From assembly GCA_033557675.1 (NCBI GenBank), contig JAWQRM010000698.1, positions 1 to 20,367 on the forward strand: a stretch of 20,367 nt of DNA, written 5' to 3'. Position numbers and translations under genes: made by a program. A model generated the notes under the pieces. The model did not search any database. It saw only the letters and a program-made list of their open reading frames with translations, and had not been told where the DNA came from. The DNA comes from Coptodactyla brooksi (Eukaryota > Arthropoda > Insecta > Coleoptera > Scarabaeidae). Of the stretch, positions 1 to 9,766 are shown piece by piece. Position 1 is the first letter of the stretch, and every line of letters starts with the position of its first letter.

Positions 1-187
1 GTCGAATTTCGATTAACTATGCCAGTTACATTAAATCAATATTATGTACTACTAAACGTAGAAACTACCCAACAACGTAATGCATATGCGAATAGATTAG
101 AAACTTCTGAAATACCGTATACACGGTGATACACATTAAAAGGGAAAAGTCCCTATCACTTTTGTTGCGCACTAGTACTCGCTGAAG

Positions 188-383
188 TTCGTTATAAACG
201 AAGGGTTTGGACCAAATGAAACGATTATTTGGTTCGTTACAAGCAAAAGTTCGCTATACACGAATTCGCTACAATCGATTATTTTTAACATGATTCTTAT
301 GGCAGCTACGCCGGGATTTTCAAACTAGTTCGCTATAAGCGATGGTTCGCTATGAGCGAGTACCTTATAACCGAGGTTGACTG
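188..383 (+). mobile_element. Terminus of a pogo/Tigger-like DNA transposon with palindromic subterminal repeats
   Basis: Six related 15-bp units of the form TTCGCTATAAGCGAA occur at 188-202, 233-247, 250-264, 265-279, 329-343 and 346-360. Each is a near palindrome. The run ends in CCGAGGTTGACTG followed by TA at 384-385. Read from the other strand, the end is CAGTCAACCTCGGTTATAAG. That resembles pogo/Tigger termini, which start with CAGT, insert at TA and often carry TTATAGCGAA-type repeats just inside. The other end is not in the window, so the element probably begins upstream or is truncated. No transposase reading frame is attached. The family assignment rests on the terminus only. Confidence 0.5.
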
Positions 384-600
384 TATATAGCCCGTTTTAG
401 AAACGAGGGTTGACAATTATTTGCCGTTTTTGTTTCTCTTAATGTTTATATCTGTTAGATTAGTATGGATGTAAAAATTAATTATTTTTATTCCTTCTTT
501 CAAAAATAAGTGTTAGAAAATAAAAATTCTCCCAAATTTTGTTTTACAATTATAAGTTAATGCACCCGAGAGGATACAAAGTATTTTGAAGAGAAACGTG

Positions 601-640
601 GCGTACCCCTAGAATTTTCTGCGTATCCCTCGGGGTACGC
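601..640. repeat. GC-rich hairpin
   Basis: GCGTACCCC at 601-609 is the exact reverse complement of GGGGTACGC at 632-640. A third related copy, GCGTATCCC at 621-629, pairs with the same right arm across a 2-base loop with one G-T pair. GCGTACCCC-type sequences occur near the ends of some insect hAT-like repeats, so this may be a transposon-end remnant, but I see no matching second end. Confidence 0.5.
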
Positions 641-648
641 TTAGCCCA

Positions 649-757
649 CTAAATGATATACAGCTTCAATATCACAATTCGCCCCCTTGCACAGGAAATA
701 TAACCGCCTTATCCTTTCGGTTGCCTAAATGATAGACAACCACAATATCACGTGCGT
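649..757 (+). repeat. Two diverged copies of a ~76-bp unit
   Basis: CTAAATGATATACAGCTTC at 649 is repeated as CTAAATGATAGACAACCAC at 725, and both are followed by AATATCAC. The spacing of 76 bp makes this a short diverged tandem pair. No function is apparent. Confidence 0.4.
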
Positions 758-2395
758 AACATGATTAGTCTCCCTCTGGGCACCAGTTATTAAACTAACC
801 GTGCATTGACATTATATACTATATATACAAATACTATAAATGCTTTTAACTGATTGAAAGCGGCTCCAAAGGGATCAAATAGAATTCAAAAAAACAAATT
901 CGAACTTATATTACAACTATAATTTAGTGACCTTAATTTCCCGTTTATTTTATGTAATAACAAAGTTTGAGGCATAACGCTAAGATTAGATGAGATCACA
1001 GTTTTGTCGAATATACCACAAAATTTCAGGTAAAGAAATTATGTTCCATAATCTGACAATATCTCAAACAGATATATTTTATTTGCATGGTAAATTCTAT
1101 TTGGAGTTTATGAAATTGTTACGTGTATATTATTCTCATAATTGTGTGGGAAACGTCATTTTATCTCTATTGGGTAGTGAGAGAGTCCTTTAGGCATAAA
1201 AACCAAATGCTAATTTCTTAATGTACGTGGGAAATTCCCTTATTATTTTAAACCAACATTAAACTACTAATTATAAATATATGGCGTATTTTCGGACAAC
1301 AATTAGTTCAATATAATAATAGTGATTATATTATTGCTCAGTATAATTCGTAAAATCGAGATACATTCAGTAGGTAAGCTCTAAAAAATGTATCTCTATT
1401 TAGATTTCTTCTAAAGTAATAGGGAACTTTATCAGTTAGATTAAAGAAATTAGCATGTAAATCTATTCTTAAACGAAATTATAGATGATCTGTTTGTACA
1501 ATTTGGAATTGTTAATACGCATTTAAATTTATCCGACCTTATGGTACTATTAAATGTAAACAATTGTTTAGTAGCTGTTGAACATAAAATCTAATAGATA
1601 TACCATATCGTTTTATATTAACTTTTAAAATTATCATAGTGTAGCTGTCCACCAATAGATGGCGCTACTTGTATTAAAATTTGGGTACTAGCGTTTCAAT
1701 GTTTCTATTTGTAAGAAAGATGGTTTTTTACTTTTTAACTTCTTTTCAACTGACGAAACATACATGTGTAATCCGAAACATGTTTAGTTGGTTACAGCGT
1801 GGAATATTCGCTTTTTTGTCGGTATTTTTCCTCTTTCTAACTTTGGCGTCCTCTTTTGAACGTGTGTGAGATTGTTGGTATCCCTGGGGGATAGCCGAAT
1901 ATCGACCAGAAAGAAACCCGATCCTATCCTACTACGGATGATGAGAACATCTACTTCCCCGGGCAAATATTGACACTGCGCTGTCCACGTACTCTCTGCC
2001 TGGGAAATCTTAATAAAATCAATATCGAGCGCTATTATAGAGTCTAAATCATCAAAGTGCGAAGGTTATGCACATTTTTGTTGGGCGCATTTATTGCAGA
2101 TATTTGGACATTAATAAGTGCATATCAAAATTTAATTCTAAAAGTTACTTAGCAATCTTAAAATTACTAGACTCCCAATAGATATTTGAAAGTCGTCATG
2201 ATTGGGTAATTTATAACTAACAATTTTTGGGTGTTTGTAAAAGGGTTAACACCATTCCAAGGGTTAACCCCGAATTGCTGACCGTATAAACAAAAAAAAA
2301 AAGACATTCGAATTCCGAGAATATTGGCAAATTTCTGAGAACAGGTATAGGTGTGCCTGTAAATGGTGAACACGAGTCCGTGTTAATAAACCCAG

Positions 2396-2590
2396 AGGGT
2401 ACCTGTGGGTGGTCGGCAAGGTATACTAAAAGCGCGAAACCGCGTTTCTATGGGAAATCCCTACCTTCTGGCTACTTCCGGGCCCAGTCGGGTTAGAAGG
2501 ACAATGAATCCGTGTAACTGATGAATCCACTAAGACTTTGCTGGGACCGGTTCGGGCCGTTATAAAACCGATTAGGTACCTGGGATGTAA
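2396..2590. other. GC-richer patch of unknown nature
   Basis: This patch is visibly richer in G and C than its surroundings. It contains GGTACCTG near both ends (about 2398 and 2575), a possible stem CCTTCT/AGAAGG around 2462-2500, and a TATA-like TTATAAAACC near 2560. It could be an LTR or other transposon remnant, or a conserved regulatory segment. No reading frame supports a protein. Confidence 0.25.
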
Positions 2591-3154
2591 AGTTATTCAC
2601 AAAAGTTGTTTTCCTGTCAAAAGGTCTTCAGCATGAGTCCAGGTTGTGAACAATGGAAGTAAAAGTTTTTTTCCCTTATGTTTTGACTGGCGATTGCAAG
2701 CGTGGCTTATAAAAGACTTTATGCATGGTCATGATCCTGTCTTGTCATTGAGATTTTGTGCCATCGTCAATATATAAGGGTCCATTCAGTTTGGGTTGAT
2801 TGTAATTTTGTCCTTTAGATACGAGTTTTCTGACAAATCTGAAATAATAGAAATATAATATATTATTTATTTTGGTAAGTAATTATTATAGCACATTTAT
2901 TATTCATTTATTGTGTTGAGATAATAGTCTTAATATAAAGCGAAAAAGATAATTGAACTGTAGTTGACAATTGACCCAGTCTAATAATATATTTTATTAA
3001 TATAATTCAATTTTGATATGTATTTGATTTTCTTTTGCGATAATTGTACATTACTGATAGGTTAGACCAGTTATTAGGTAAGCCTTATAGTCAAATGTTG
3101 ACTGTTGTTTCTATTAACCTGTTGTTGTAGCCTTTAACCCTCCGTTAATCGCAA

Positions 3155-3172
3155 GGCCTACGATCGTAGACC
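3155..3172. repeat. piggyBac subterminal palindrome, left copy 1
   Basis: GGCCTACGATCGTAGACC is one base away from a perfect 18-bp palindrome. It directly follows the left terminal repeat and is a likely transposase-binding repeat by position. Confidence 0.6.
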
Positions 3173-3324
3173 GCTCCCTTTTGACCATTCATCAATTAAA
3201 GATGTTTTTGTTTGTATGCCTGTCGGGCCTAATAGCTGTTAGTTATACTTGAGGCCACCTCCTCGGTAAGCTTACTGCCGCTAAAAAGTAATTTGGTTTG
3301 TGTTATCTATGCTCAAAAAGGACT

Positions 3325-3354
3325 GGTCTACAACGGTATACCACGCGACTAAAC
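3325..3354. repeat. piggyBac subterminal repeat, left copy 2
   Basis: GGTCTACAACGGTATACC is followed by ACGCGACTAAACG. It matches the right-hand copy at 4829 over about 28 bases with only a few changes and lies in the same orientation. Confidence 0.6.
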
Positions 3355-3563
3355 GTTTAACAGTTTTTAGTTCTTGTGTTGGTTGATATCCTTGTTTCGT
3401 CGTAATGTAATGGTGTTGAATATTCATCCTGTTTTGACAATCAGTTTTTTCTGTCCATGACGCGTTTCGACTTTCATCAAGTGACAATATAATGTGAATT
3501 GTGCTGGGTTTTTCTTTCTGTGTTTCTAGTTCTGTGATTTCTAGGGATTCTCTGGTGTCAAGT

Positions 3564-3658
3564 TTACCTTTTACTTGAATCGCCAGTATTCTTATTGTAC
3601 CCTCGATGGGTACAATCGAGGGTACAATGACAGTACTGGCGATTCAAGGAAAAGGTAA
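3564..3658. repeat. Hairpin with 43-bp arms inside the piggyBac leader
   Basis: The left arm 3564-3606 and right arm 3616-3658 are inverted copies with only a few mismatches, separated by a 9-base loop (TGGGTACAA). The arms contain GAATCGCCAGTA and GTACCCTCGA. The hairpin lies between the element's left end and the transposase start, upstream of the leader intron. Transcription from the left end would place it in the 5' leader. The origin is unclear: a small foldback insertion, or an inverted duplication. Confidence 0.85.
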
Positions 3659-3713
3659 CACACAGTTTTTAGTTTACTCGACATTTCAAGTTTCTGTTTG
3701 TGACATAGTGGAG

Positions 3714-3814
3714 GTAAGTAATATTTTGGATTTAGCTTTTGATTCATAAAGTTTAGTTGTTATATGTAACATATAAATTGTATTTGAAACATTTGTTCAT
3801 ATTGCCTATTTCAG
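3714..3814 (+). other. Probable leader intron of the piggyBac transposase
   Basis: The donor GAG|GTAAGTA is at 3711-3720 and the acceptor TTGCCTATTTCAG| ends at 3814. The transposase start codon ATGTCTGCC follows 8 bases later at 3823. The 101-bp size and consensus sites suit an insect intron. Introns in the 5' leader occur in some piggyBac-like elements. Confidence 0.5.
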
Positions 3815-3822
3815 AAAAGAAT

Positions 3823-4497
3823 ATGTCTGCCTCCAATCTCAAAAAATCTCGAGTCGAATGTAATACAGATCCAGAGGTTTTGATGAAATAGTACGAAGAG
3901 TTAGCAAGTGGCGAAGAAAGTCCTTCGGATAAAGAAGATGAAGATAAAGCAACAATTTAAAAATGCGCGTTCGCTCTCGATATTGTAAAGGTTTTTCCCG
4001 AGCCGAAAGGTGATTCGCGAAATGCAAGCTCAGCAATTAATTGTATAAATCTGTTTTTAAGTAACAACATTATTGCAATGGTCACTGCTTCAACAAACAC
4101 ATATTTGAAGGGAATAGAGATGCAAGATTGACGGATGAAAGAGAAATTCGTACATTTATTGGAATTTTCATAATGACAATGCTATTGAACTAGAAACTGG
4201 TGACTAAAGAAAGTCAGAAATGATGGCCCATGGTAATATTTTACGATTTTTTAAATATATCTGCCATAAACTCCTGCGTCGTATATAAAGCTAATCGATC
4301 ACATTGCAGCAAAATTGTTAGGGGTGGTTTTATTGAGAATTTTGCATGGAAGGTAATAAAACCTCAAATCGAATTTAGATCAACAATATCTTGATCCAGC
4401 CAGCAAAAAATCAACAAGAAGATCGTGCCAAAAATGTAACAGATATGTATGTAAGAACCATCTCAGAGATATGTGCACTGAATGTTTATCCGAATAA
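3823..4497 (+). pseudogene. piggyBac transposase pseudogene, central catalytic region deleted
   Basis: Read from ATG 3823, the frame gives an acidic N-terminus (EELASGEESPSDKEDED) typical of piggyBac transposases, broken by stops at 3889 and 3958. A frame change near 4100 then gives LTDEREIRTFIGIFIMTMLL, the start of the DDE domain. The text next jumps to WPMVIFYDFLNISAINS, which belongs after the last catalytic Asp. The middle of the DDE domain with its catalytic Asp residues is therefore missing. A further frame change leads to the C-terminal Cys/His finger, CQKCNRYVC..H...MCTEC, ending at TAA 4495-4497. Motif order matches the family. About 220 codons remain, against roughly 550-600 in complete members. 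The protein cannot be active. Confidence 0.85.
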
Positions 4498-4658
4498 AAA
4501 TGTTCCTTTTCACATCCTTTGATTTCGTTTGTTCTTTGTCCCATTGTTATATTTTTTAGGTATTTTTATTATTGAGTCTTATATTAGTTAAAAATGAACA
4601 TAGATCTGTTTTTTACCAAAATGCACTTTAAATTTATGGCTGTTTTAAATTATTTGTC

Positions 4659-4664
4659 AATAAA
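4659..4664 (+). terminator. AATAAA polyadenylation signal of the piggyBac element
   Basis: AATAAA lies about 160 bases after the transposase stop and before the right subterminal repeats, where a piggyBac transcript would end. Confidence 0.45.
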
Positions 4665-4828
4665 CACATTAAAAAGCACAATAATGCTTTTTACTTTCAG
4701 CACAGTTAAATGGGTAAACATAAAGCTGCAACATTTATTCTATTCTAAAGTACTAATATAAACAAACGTATTTTAAAAGCTATTTTTCAATTTTTTAAAT
4801 ATTAACCAACCTACTAGAAAAAAACTTT

Positions 4829-4856
4829 GGTCTACAATCGTAGACCACGCGACTAA
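4829..4856. repeat. piggyBac subterminal repeat, right copy
   Basis: GGTCTACAATCGTAGACC, one mismatch from a perfect palindrome, is followed by ACGCGACTAA. It lies about 35 bp inside the right end, whereas left copy 1 lies right next to its terminus, so the ends are asymmetric. Confidence 0.6.
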
Positions 4857-4894
4857 GCTCGGTAGTGAAAACCGCGTGACTAACGTAGGGTTAA

Positions 4895-6407
4895 AGAAGC
4901 CGAAATATAGGTCGAACAAAAATATCAAACATTAAACCTCTCTTTGCTCGTAAAATAGTTAATAATCCTGTTTTCGAATACTTAATAAAGTTCGCTCCTA
5001 TAAAGTGGCCGCATTTAGAAGGCAAAGTATAACTCCTATTTTCAGTCTGAAGAAAATGCTCATGTTTGATAACATCCTTCTCAACATACATTTCCTATGG
5101 AGTTCGAATACGAATATGTATTTCGATTTTTGAGAAATCATAAAGAGATCATAAGAAATCATAAGAACTGTCACGCAGTGGAACTGAGGAACAGCGTGCA
5201 TTTAAATGCTGCAAATTTTAGACATTTTATTTACAAAGTGTACAAAAATGTATATCAAAATTGAATTGGACTGGCAATCGTTTAATCGTCTTTTATTTTC
5301 ATTGGTTGAAAGAAAAGATATCATAATTGCCTTAAGTAAAGCTTAATTACTAGTCAAGTTTTATTTTAATTAACTCACAAAATTTCATTTACTCTAGTCA
5401 TTGAAGAAATGAACTGATGTGGCTGTTAATAAGGGATCATTATGGGTGAGATTGCATAATTGTGGACAATTGTATACCACTAAAGCATGCAATAAAAAAA
5501 ATGTTGTGAACCATTTTAATGATGGGTCAAACACCTTAAACGCTTTATTACTTAATTTACCGCTTTAATTAAGCCAAACAGACGAAACCGTTTTCGTTGG
5601 CGCTAGCTTTATGGTTGACCAGTACTTTTAGTTTTATTCCACTCAAATTAATGCTTACAACGGCTTGTTTAAAGTGATAATTGGGTCTCGGTTATCGTAC
5701 TCCCTAACGAGCCTGTTACCGCTTTACCGGTATATTACAGCTTTCATCGGATCTCTATTTTCATTTCCTTATTTCCTTTATTTAAATTCTGGATGGAAAT
5801 CATTTCTTGCTGTTACAGCTGCACGACTGTGTAATTCAGCAAGGGGCTAGGCAAAATTATGGATATATAACTTTTATGTTAAATAGAAAGTCCAACCGTC
5901 TAATGGTTAACCTGTTTGCTCATTTAGAAGTTCTTATATCTACCTTATACCCCAGGAGGTTGCGCAGTGGTTCCCTAAACTCAGTCGTTCGTCTATTCAT
6001 TATTTTTTTTCCATGCGTTCTGGCTTCTAGTCATTTAATTCATTTGTTGGTATGATCTACATATGTCCACTATTTATTGATTCTAGATTTTCCTACACTT
6101 ATTGCTTCAATCTTTATTCTAATTAGGTCTAATTGCTCGCATATCGTTCAATAAGTCTGTTCCCAAATCTGTCTCTAGGTCTGTGTCTTATTACGTCTGT
6201 CTCTTACTTATTACAGAATTTGTAACGTTCAATTGTCTTCTTCATCAAAAGTTTTGCAAATCATCTACATTTATACCATTTCTGTTACGGGTGTAAAGAA
6301 TTATCCATATCGCTGATACGCTGATGTTCGCAGAAAAGATCAACTTGCAAAAATAATCACGTTTACTTCCCAACTTCCCAAAAAACTCGATATCGAGATT
6401 TTGATGG
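4895..6407. other. AT-rich stretch without a recognisable feature
   Basis: Several frames of 60-82 codons (for example 4891-5091 minus and 5807-6055 plus) are present, but none matches a family I recognise or has convincing start, splice or composition evidence. No strong inverted repeat or RNA gene is seen. Confidence 0.5.
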
Positions 6408-7204
6408 ATTTTGACGAATTAAGTTTTTTATATCTTATCTATGCTATTTTTGGTGGTTGGTCTGTCCGTCCAGCCATCCGTCCGTCCGTCTGTTCGTCTG
6501 TGGTTCATTCATCTCCTGCCATATTAGACTGAGTAAAACAATACTTTACATACAAGCTAATTATTATATAATGTGGTCACAATAAGGATTTCGTAAAAAT
6601 TGTACATATGGTTGAGGTACTTAATCTAAAATTTTTTTGATTTCTATCATTTTTTTGTAACAATATAGTACTAAATGTACAATCAATATAGTATAATAAG
6701 GATTAGTACATGCTTAAAATCAACAGTTCTCGAATTATAAGCACAATTGATAAAAATGCAGTGTTCGGTTTATCTTAAAAACTATCCAGCTTCAGATTTT
6801 TAAATGAAACACCCTGCATATTATTACATTTTTGAAATCTTTATAAGATTTAAGAGCCACTTTAAGTATTATACCTTAGATGCAAATTGTACAGTTTGGG
6901 CGTTATTTCGTATTTTCGAAAAACATGAACGCTGTGAATGCAATTTTTTTCTTAGAATTGTTATTGCTCTTTCTAGATAAAAATGTTCAAATCGAACTGT
7001 TCACAATTTCAAACTATTTTCGCATATACGAAATACTAAAAACTACCCAGATTCAGATTTTTAAATGGAACACATGTATATGGTATATTATATATTTGAA
7101 GTCCTTATAAGACTTGAGGGCCACTTTAATTACTAAACATCGGTTCTAAATCACCCCGTTTGGACGTTATTACACATTTTTGGAAAAAGATGACAGGTAC
7201 GAAT
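6408..7204 (+). repeat. Interspersed repeat R1, copy A
   Basis: This stretch matches the reverse complement of 11886-12412 through a series of shared blocks: TTGACGAATTA, ATCTATGCTATTTTTGGTG, a GTCC-rich simple repeat, GCTAATTATTATATAAT.TGG, GTCACAATAAGGATTT, CAACAGTTCTCGA, AGATTTTTAAATGGAACAC and GATGACAGGTACGAAT, in the same order. No protein is encoded that I recognise. The long colinear match and good conservation show a non-autonomous transposable element, of unknown class. Confidence 0.75.
6461..6500 (+). repeat. (GTCC)n-like simple repeat inside R1 copy A
   Basis: Imperfect GTCC/GTCT units lie at the same position within R1 as the (GGAC)n tract of copy B, so the simple repeat is part of the element. 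Confidence 0.8.
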
Positions 7205-7218
7205 GGAAATTTTTTTAC
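6777..7218 (+). repeat. Tandem duplication inside R1 copy A, period about 261 bp
   Basis: AAAAACTATCCAGCTTCAGA at 6777 recurs as AAAAACTACCCAGATTCAGA at 7038. Both copies continue through ATTTTTAAATG.AACAC, TTATAAGA.TT.AG.GCCAC and an interval ending in a TTTTTTT tract. Copy B at 11886-12440 has only one such unit. Confidence 0.7.
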
Positions 7219-8680
7219 AATTTTTTTACATGTAAACCAGGGGCAAGGTAAGAGAAAGTCATGTACAATATGCATGTCCAATGTACGTTGTATATCTCCT
7301 GGTTAAAATCGTGATGATAGCTGCCATTTGATTTTGTAAAAAGCTAGCATGATTCCTGTGAGGAATAAGAAAGTTTATTCCAGAAGAATGTCCAGGTCCA
7401 GAAGAATGTATCTCTTCTAATAAGCAAAAACGTGCATATAGCTACTCTTGCATATCCTTTTTGATTTATTTATTATCATCTGCATATTTATTTACATTCT
7501 TTCTTTTTCGATCTCCATCTCTTTTTATTGATGTTGCACCCAATGGATGCTGAAAGAATCTGCACTTCATTCAGTTCATGGTATTTAGAATTGTTCATAG
7601 ACTTGCCCATAAATTATCTTACGTTTTCCTACACTACTAGAACCTTGATCTATAATTTTTATTGATCGATGCATCTTCTTCGCTGGTTTTTTATATTTTA
7701 CTATTTCTCACTCCCTTTTTAATCAAGAAGTATATTACAGATTGTTATTATATTTGCAGTTTTCGCAAAAATCGATCATAAATTGTCCTCTGAGCACTGA
7801 TGCAATACATCAGTGGATGGCCTAAAAAGTAACTCATGAACTGATGTCGACGGTATTTTTACAAAATTTACACTAAGGCCTTCCTTCAGTATGGTTATAA
7901 AACGAAAATGAAACCATTTAAGTCTTCTCCACAATACCATATAAAGATACCTCGCAGCACTTCTCGTGTCTTATGATTCATAATCATAAAGCACATGTAA
8001 CCTTTGCGACAGCCAACAATAAAGTAAGCATCCAGTATGGCGACAAATACCAACACATTTTAGGGACAGGTGTACCAACAACAAAATCATGTATATAATT
8101 TTTAGGCCACATTTTCTGGCATTATGTTTTTCACGTACTACTTCCTCGTCTGCTTCCATTCTTTATCAGTGTAACAGGCTTTAACGAGAGCAGTTTTCTT
8201 CTGACATTGCCGCTGAAGCGAAAAATATGTGGTTTGTTTTTGGTTGATTGGATTGGTACGGAATACATTTTTCAAATATGTCAAACATCTATTAATTTAT
8301 TCATAAATTAATTCATTAAATTTACATCTATTAAATATTGGCATATATTTTGTCACCGATAAATATTGTCAATTAAATAATAAGCATGGCTTACAAATAC
8401 AAAAACTAATATTACCTGTGAACCTATCCTTGGTACACCGAATACACTGAGGACTGTTGCTGCCTACTTATGGTGTTTCCCATTGCAAGTTGCTGGTGTA
8501 ACACATGACACATGGGTGGACATTTATGCACAAAACTTTATGTTTGTTAATATAACGATAATTTGCCTTGCATAATAATGCACTTGCTCTTGAAATTCAT
8601 TTAATGCAAAATCGAAGTCTGGACTACGGATAATGGAACAGCAAACAAAACCAGAATTAATGGTGGCAGGACCTTAAAGT
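7205..8680. other. AT-rich stretch without a recognisable gene
   Basis: The minus-strand frame at 7971-8159 (62 codons) has a start codon and an acidic N-terminus (MEADEEVV), but the rest has unusual Cys/Leu-rich content and no family match. I did not accept it. The rest is AT-rich with no clear repeats. Confidence 0.45.
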
Positions 8681-8965
8681 TGACATGGCGTGTACAGGCC
8701 CCGAATGTCATTTCATTTCGTTCGTGAAAGCTGGATTTGATGGGATGGCCGTATGCAACTTGATACTTGTGCACTCACACAGGGATATCTGGATGGGTAC
8801 GGCGGACCAGGGCAATGCCGTACGAAGAGAGGAGTGCCCTGACGACCATGGCTGCGCAAACATCTAAATTGGCCTAATGGAGGTTCGAGCTTGTGCCCGG
8901 GTTAACCGGAACGGCCCCCGCCTTGCCGGCCATTCCAGATTAAAATCCCCATTAAGACAATTAAG
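8680..8965. other. GC-rich island, possibly conserved non-coding or exonic DNA
   Basis: Base composition rises sharply here, with CCCGGGTTAACCGGAACGG and GCCCCCGCCTTGCCGGCC near 8897-8932, against AT-rich DNA on both sides. A 60-codon plus-strand frame (8685-8867) is open but shows no domain, and AG/GT sites in a consistent frame are not evident. Just after the island are ATTAAGACAATTAAGG (homeodomain-like ATTA cores). This could be an enhancer, an unrecognised exon, or a distinct repeat. I cannot decide. Confidence 0.35.
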
Positions 8966-9325
8966 GAGATATCGGGCTAATTCCGCAAAGTAACCCAACT
9001 AACCGCACTGTGTTCTCTTGTTGCTCGATTTCTGCTTTTGCACTCTAAAGTACCGATGACGATCGTTGCTTAATTTATAATAGTATTATAACTACAAATT
9101 TATAATTTGCATTTGATTCTATTGTATGGTTCATTATTAGATATTTTTATTCTTCTATTTTATCAACTTTCGCCACAACATAAACGTAATTTTCCGGAAC
9201 CACGTTAAATTAGATCGAAAAATTATTTAATGCAAAATTGAAGCTTTCAACTTTGGTTTCAAGGAAAAGCGACTATTTTTGAAATATTTTCTTTCTAATG
9301 CAGTTGTACTTTTAATGGTTTTTGG

Positions 9326-9463
9326 TCAAAACTTATTACGTTGTTGTAACCATGATCCTTGTTTTTTCCAACTATTCTTTTCCAACGTACTGTGATAGCT
9401 GGCATTATTCATAATAATTATTGATAACCCATCGAAGTTTGATTCAAATGGTTTCTCAAATGA
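9326..9463 (-). pseudogene. Fragment of an IS630/Tc1-mariner-type DDE transposase
   Basis: Read on the minus strand, a 45-codon frame gives FEKPFESNFDG, then IIIMNNASYHSTL, then SWKKQGSWLQQRNKF and a TGA. Insect transposases of one IS630/Tc1-mariner group have a conserved block of the form VMDNASYHS followed by a W-[KR]-K..I..WL segment. The match in order and spacing is good. The catalytic Asp of MDNASYH is Asn here. Nothing recognisable remains of the other catalytic blocks. It is a short dead scrap with no visible element ends. Confidence 0.55.
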
Positions 9464-9766
9464 TTAATGACTTTTTTGATTTATTTAACCATAATAGTTT
9501 TATGAACTTTGAAACCTTTTCGATATCTAGTGTACAAAGTAATATATTTTTTCGTTCTTGCTTAATATGTTTCAGTGTTTTAATACTTTTAATTTTCCAC
9601 GATAGTGGCTAACCAATTGTGGAAAACCATATCTATTCAGCAACATAAATTCGTGGGGTACTTCCAAATTCTTATTTGACCACCGTTTATTTCCTAAAAA
9701 AACGCTCCAAACCGTAACACCTTTATTTATTTCCCGATTTAAGTAATTTAAAGACTTCTTTGAGTT
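9464..9766. other. AT-rich stretch without a recognisable feature
   Basis: Nothing beyond simple AT-rich sequence is seen; the 63-codon plus-strand frame at 9421-9612 overlaps the transposase scrap and is rich in Phe/Ser/Ile without motifs. Confidence 0.4.

Larger units (their letters stand above)
386..3133. other. Long AT-rich stretch without a recognisable gene
   Basis: No open frame here looks like a known protein; those at 990-1193, 1681-1869 and 2167-2373 are short, of low-complexity composition and without splice or start context. The stretch contains a GC-rich hairpin (601-640), two copies of a diverged unit (649-757), the direct repeat AAGGGTTAAC (about 2240 and 2260) and a GC-richer patch (2396-2590). 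TATA-like boxes occur at about 2708 (TTATAAAAG) and 2771 (TATATAAGG), but no gene follows them that I can recognise. Confidence 0.5.
3138..4890 (+). mobile_element. piggyBac-family element with both ends and TTAA target duplications
   Basis: The element is bounded by TTAA at 3134-3137 and 4891-4894. The left end reads CCCTCCGTTAATCGC and the right end, on the other strand, CCCTACGTTAGTCACGCGG, so the inverted ends share CCCT.CGTTA.TC.C. TTAA plus CCC is the hallmark of piggyBac insertion. Inside are subterminal 18-bp palindromes, a 43-bp-arm hairpin, a leader intron, a plus-strand transposase pseudogene and an AATAAA signal, in that order. The length of about 1.75 kb is short for an autonomous member because the central catalytic region is deleted. 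It is a dead, internally deleted copy that may have been mobilised by transposase made elsewhere. Confidence 0.88.

Noticed and set aside
2517..2560. CTGATGAATCC as a possible second hammerhead core
   Set aside because: No GAAA follows at a suitable distance and no stem II forms.
7971..8159. 62-codon minus-strand frame starting MEADEEVV
   Set aside because: No family resemblance, odd Cys/Leu-rich composition, no neighbouring exons; I considered a transposase fragment but found no motif.
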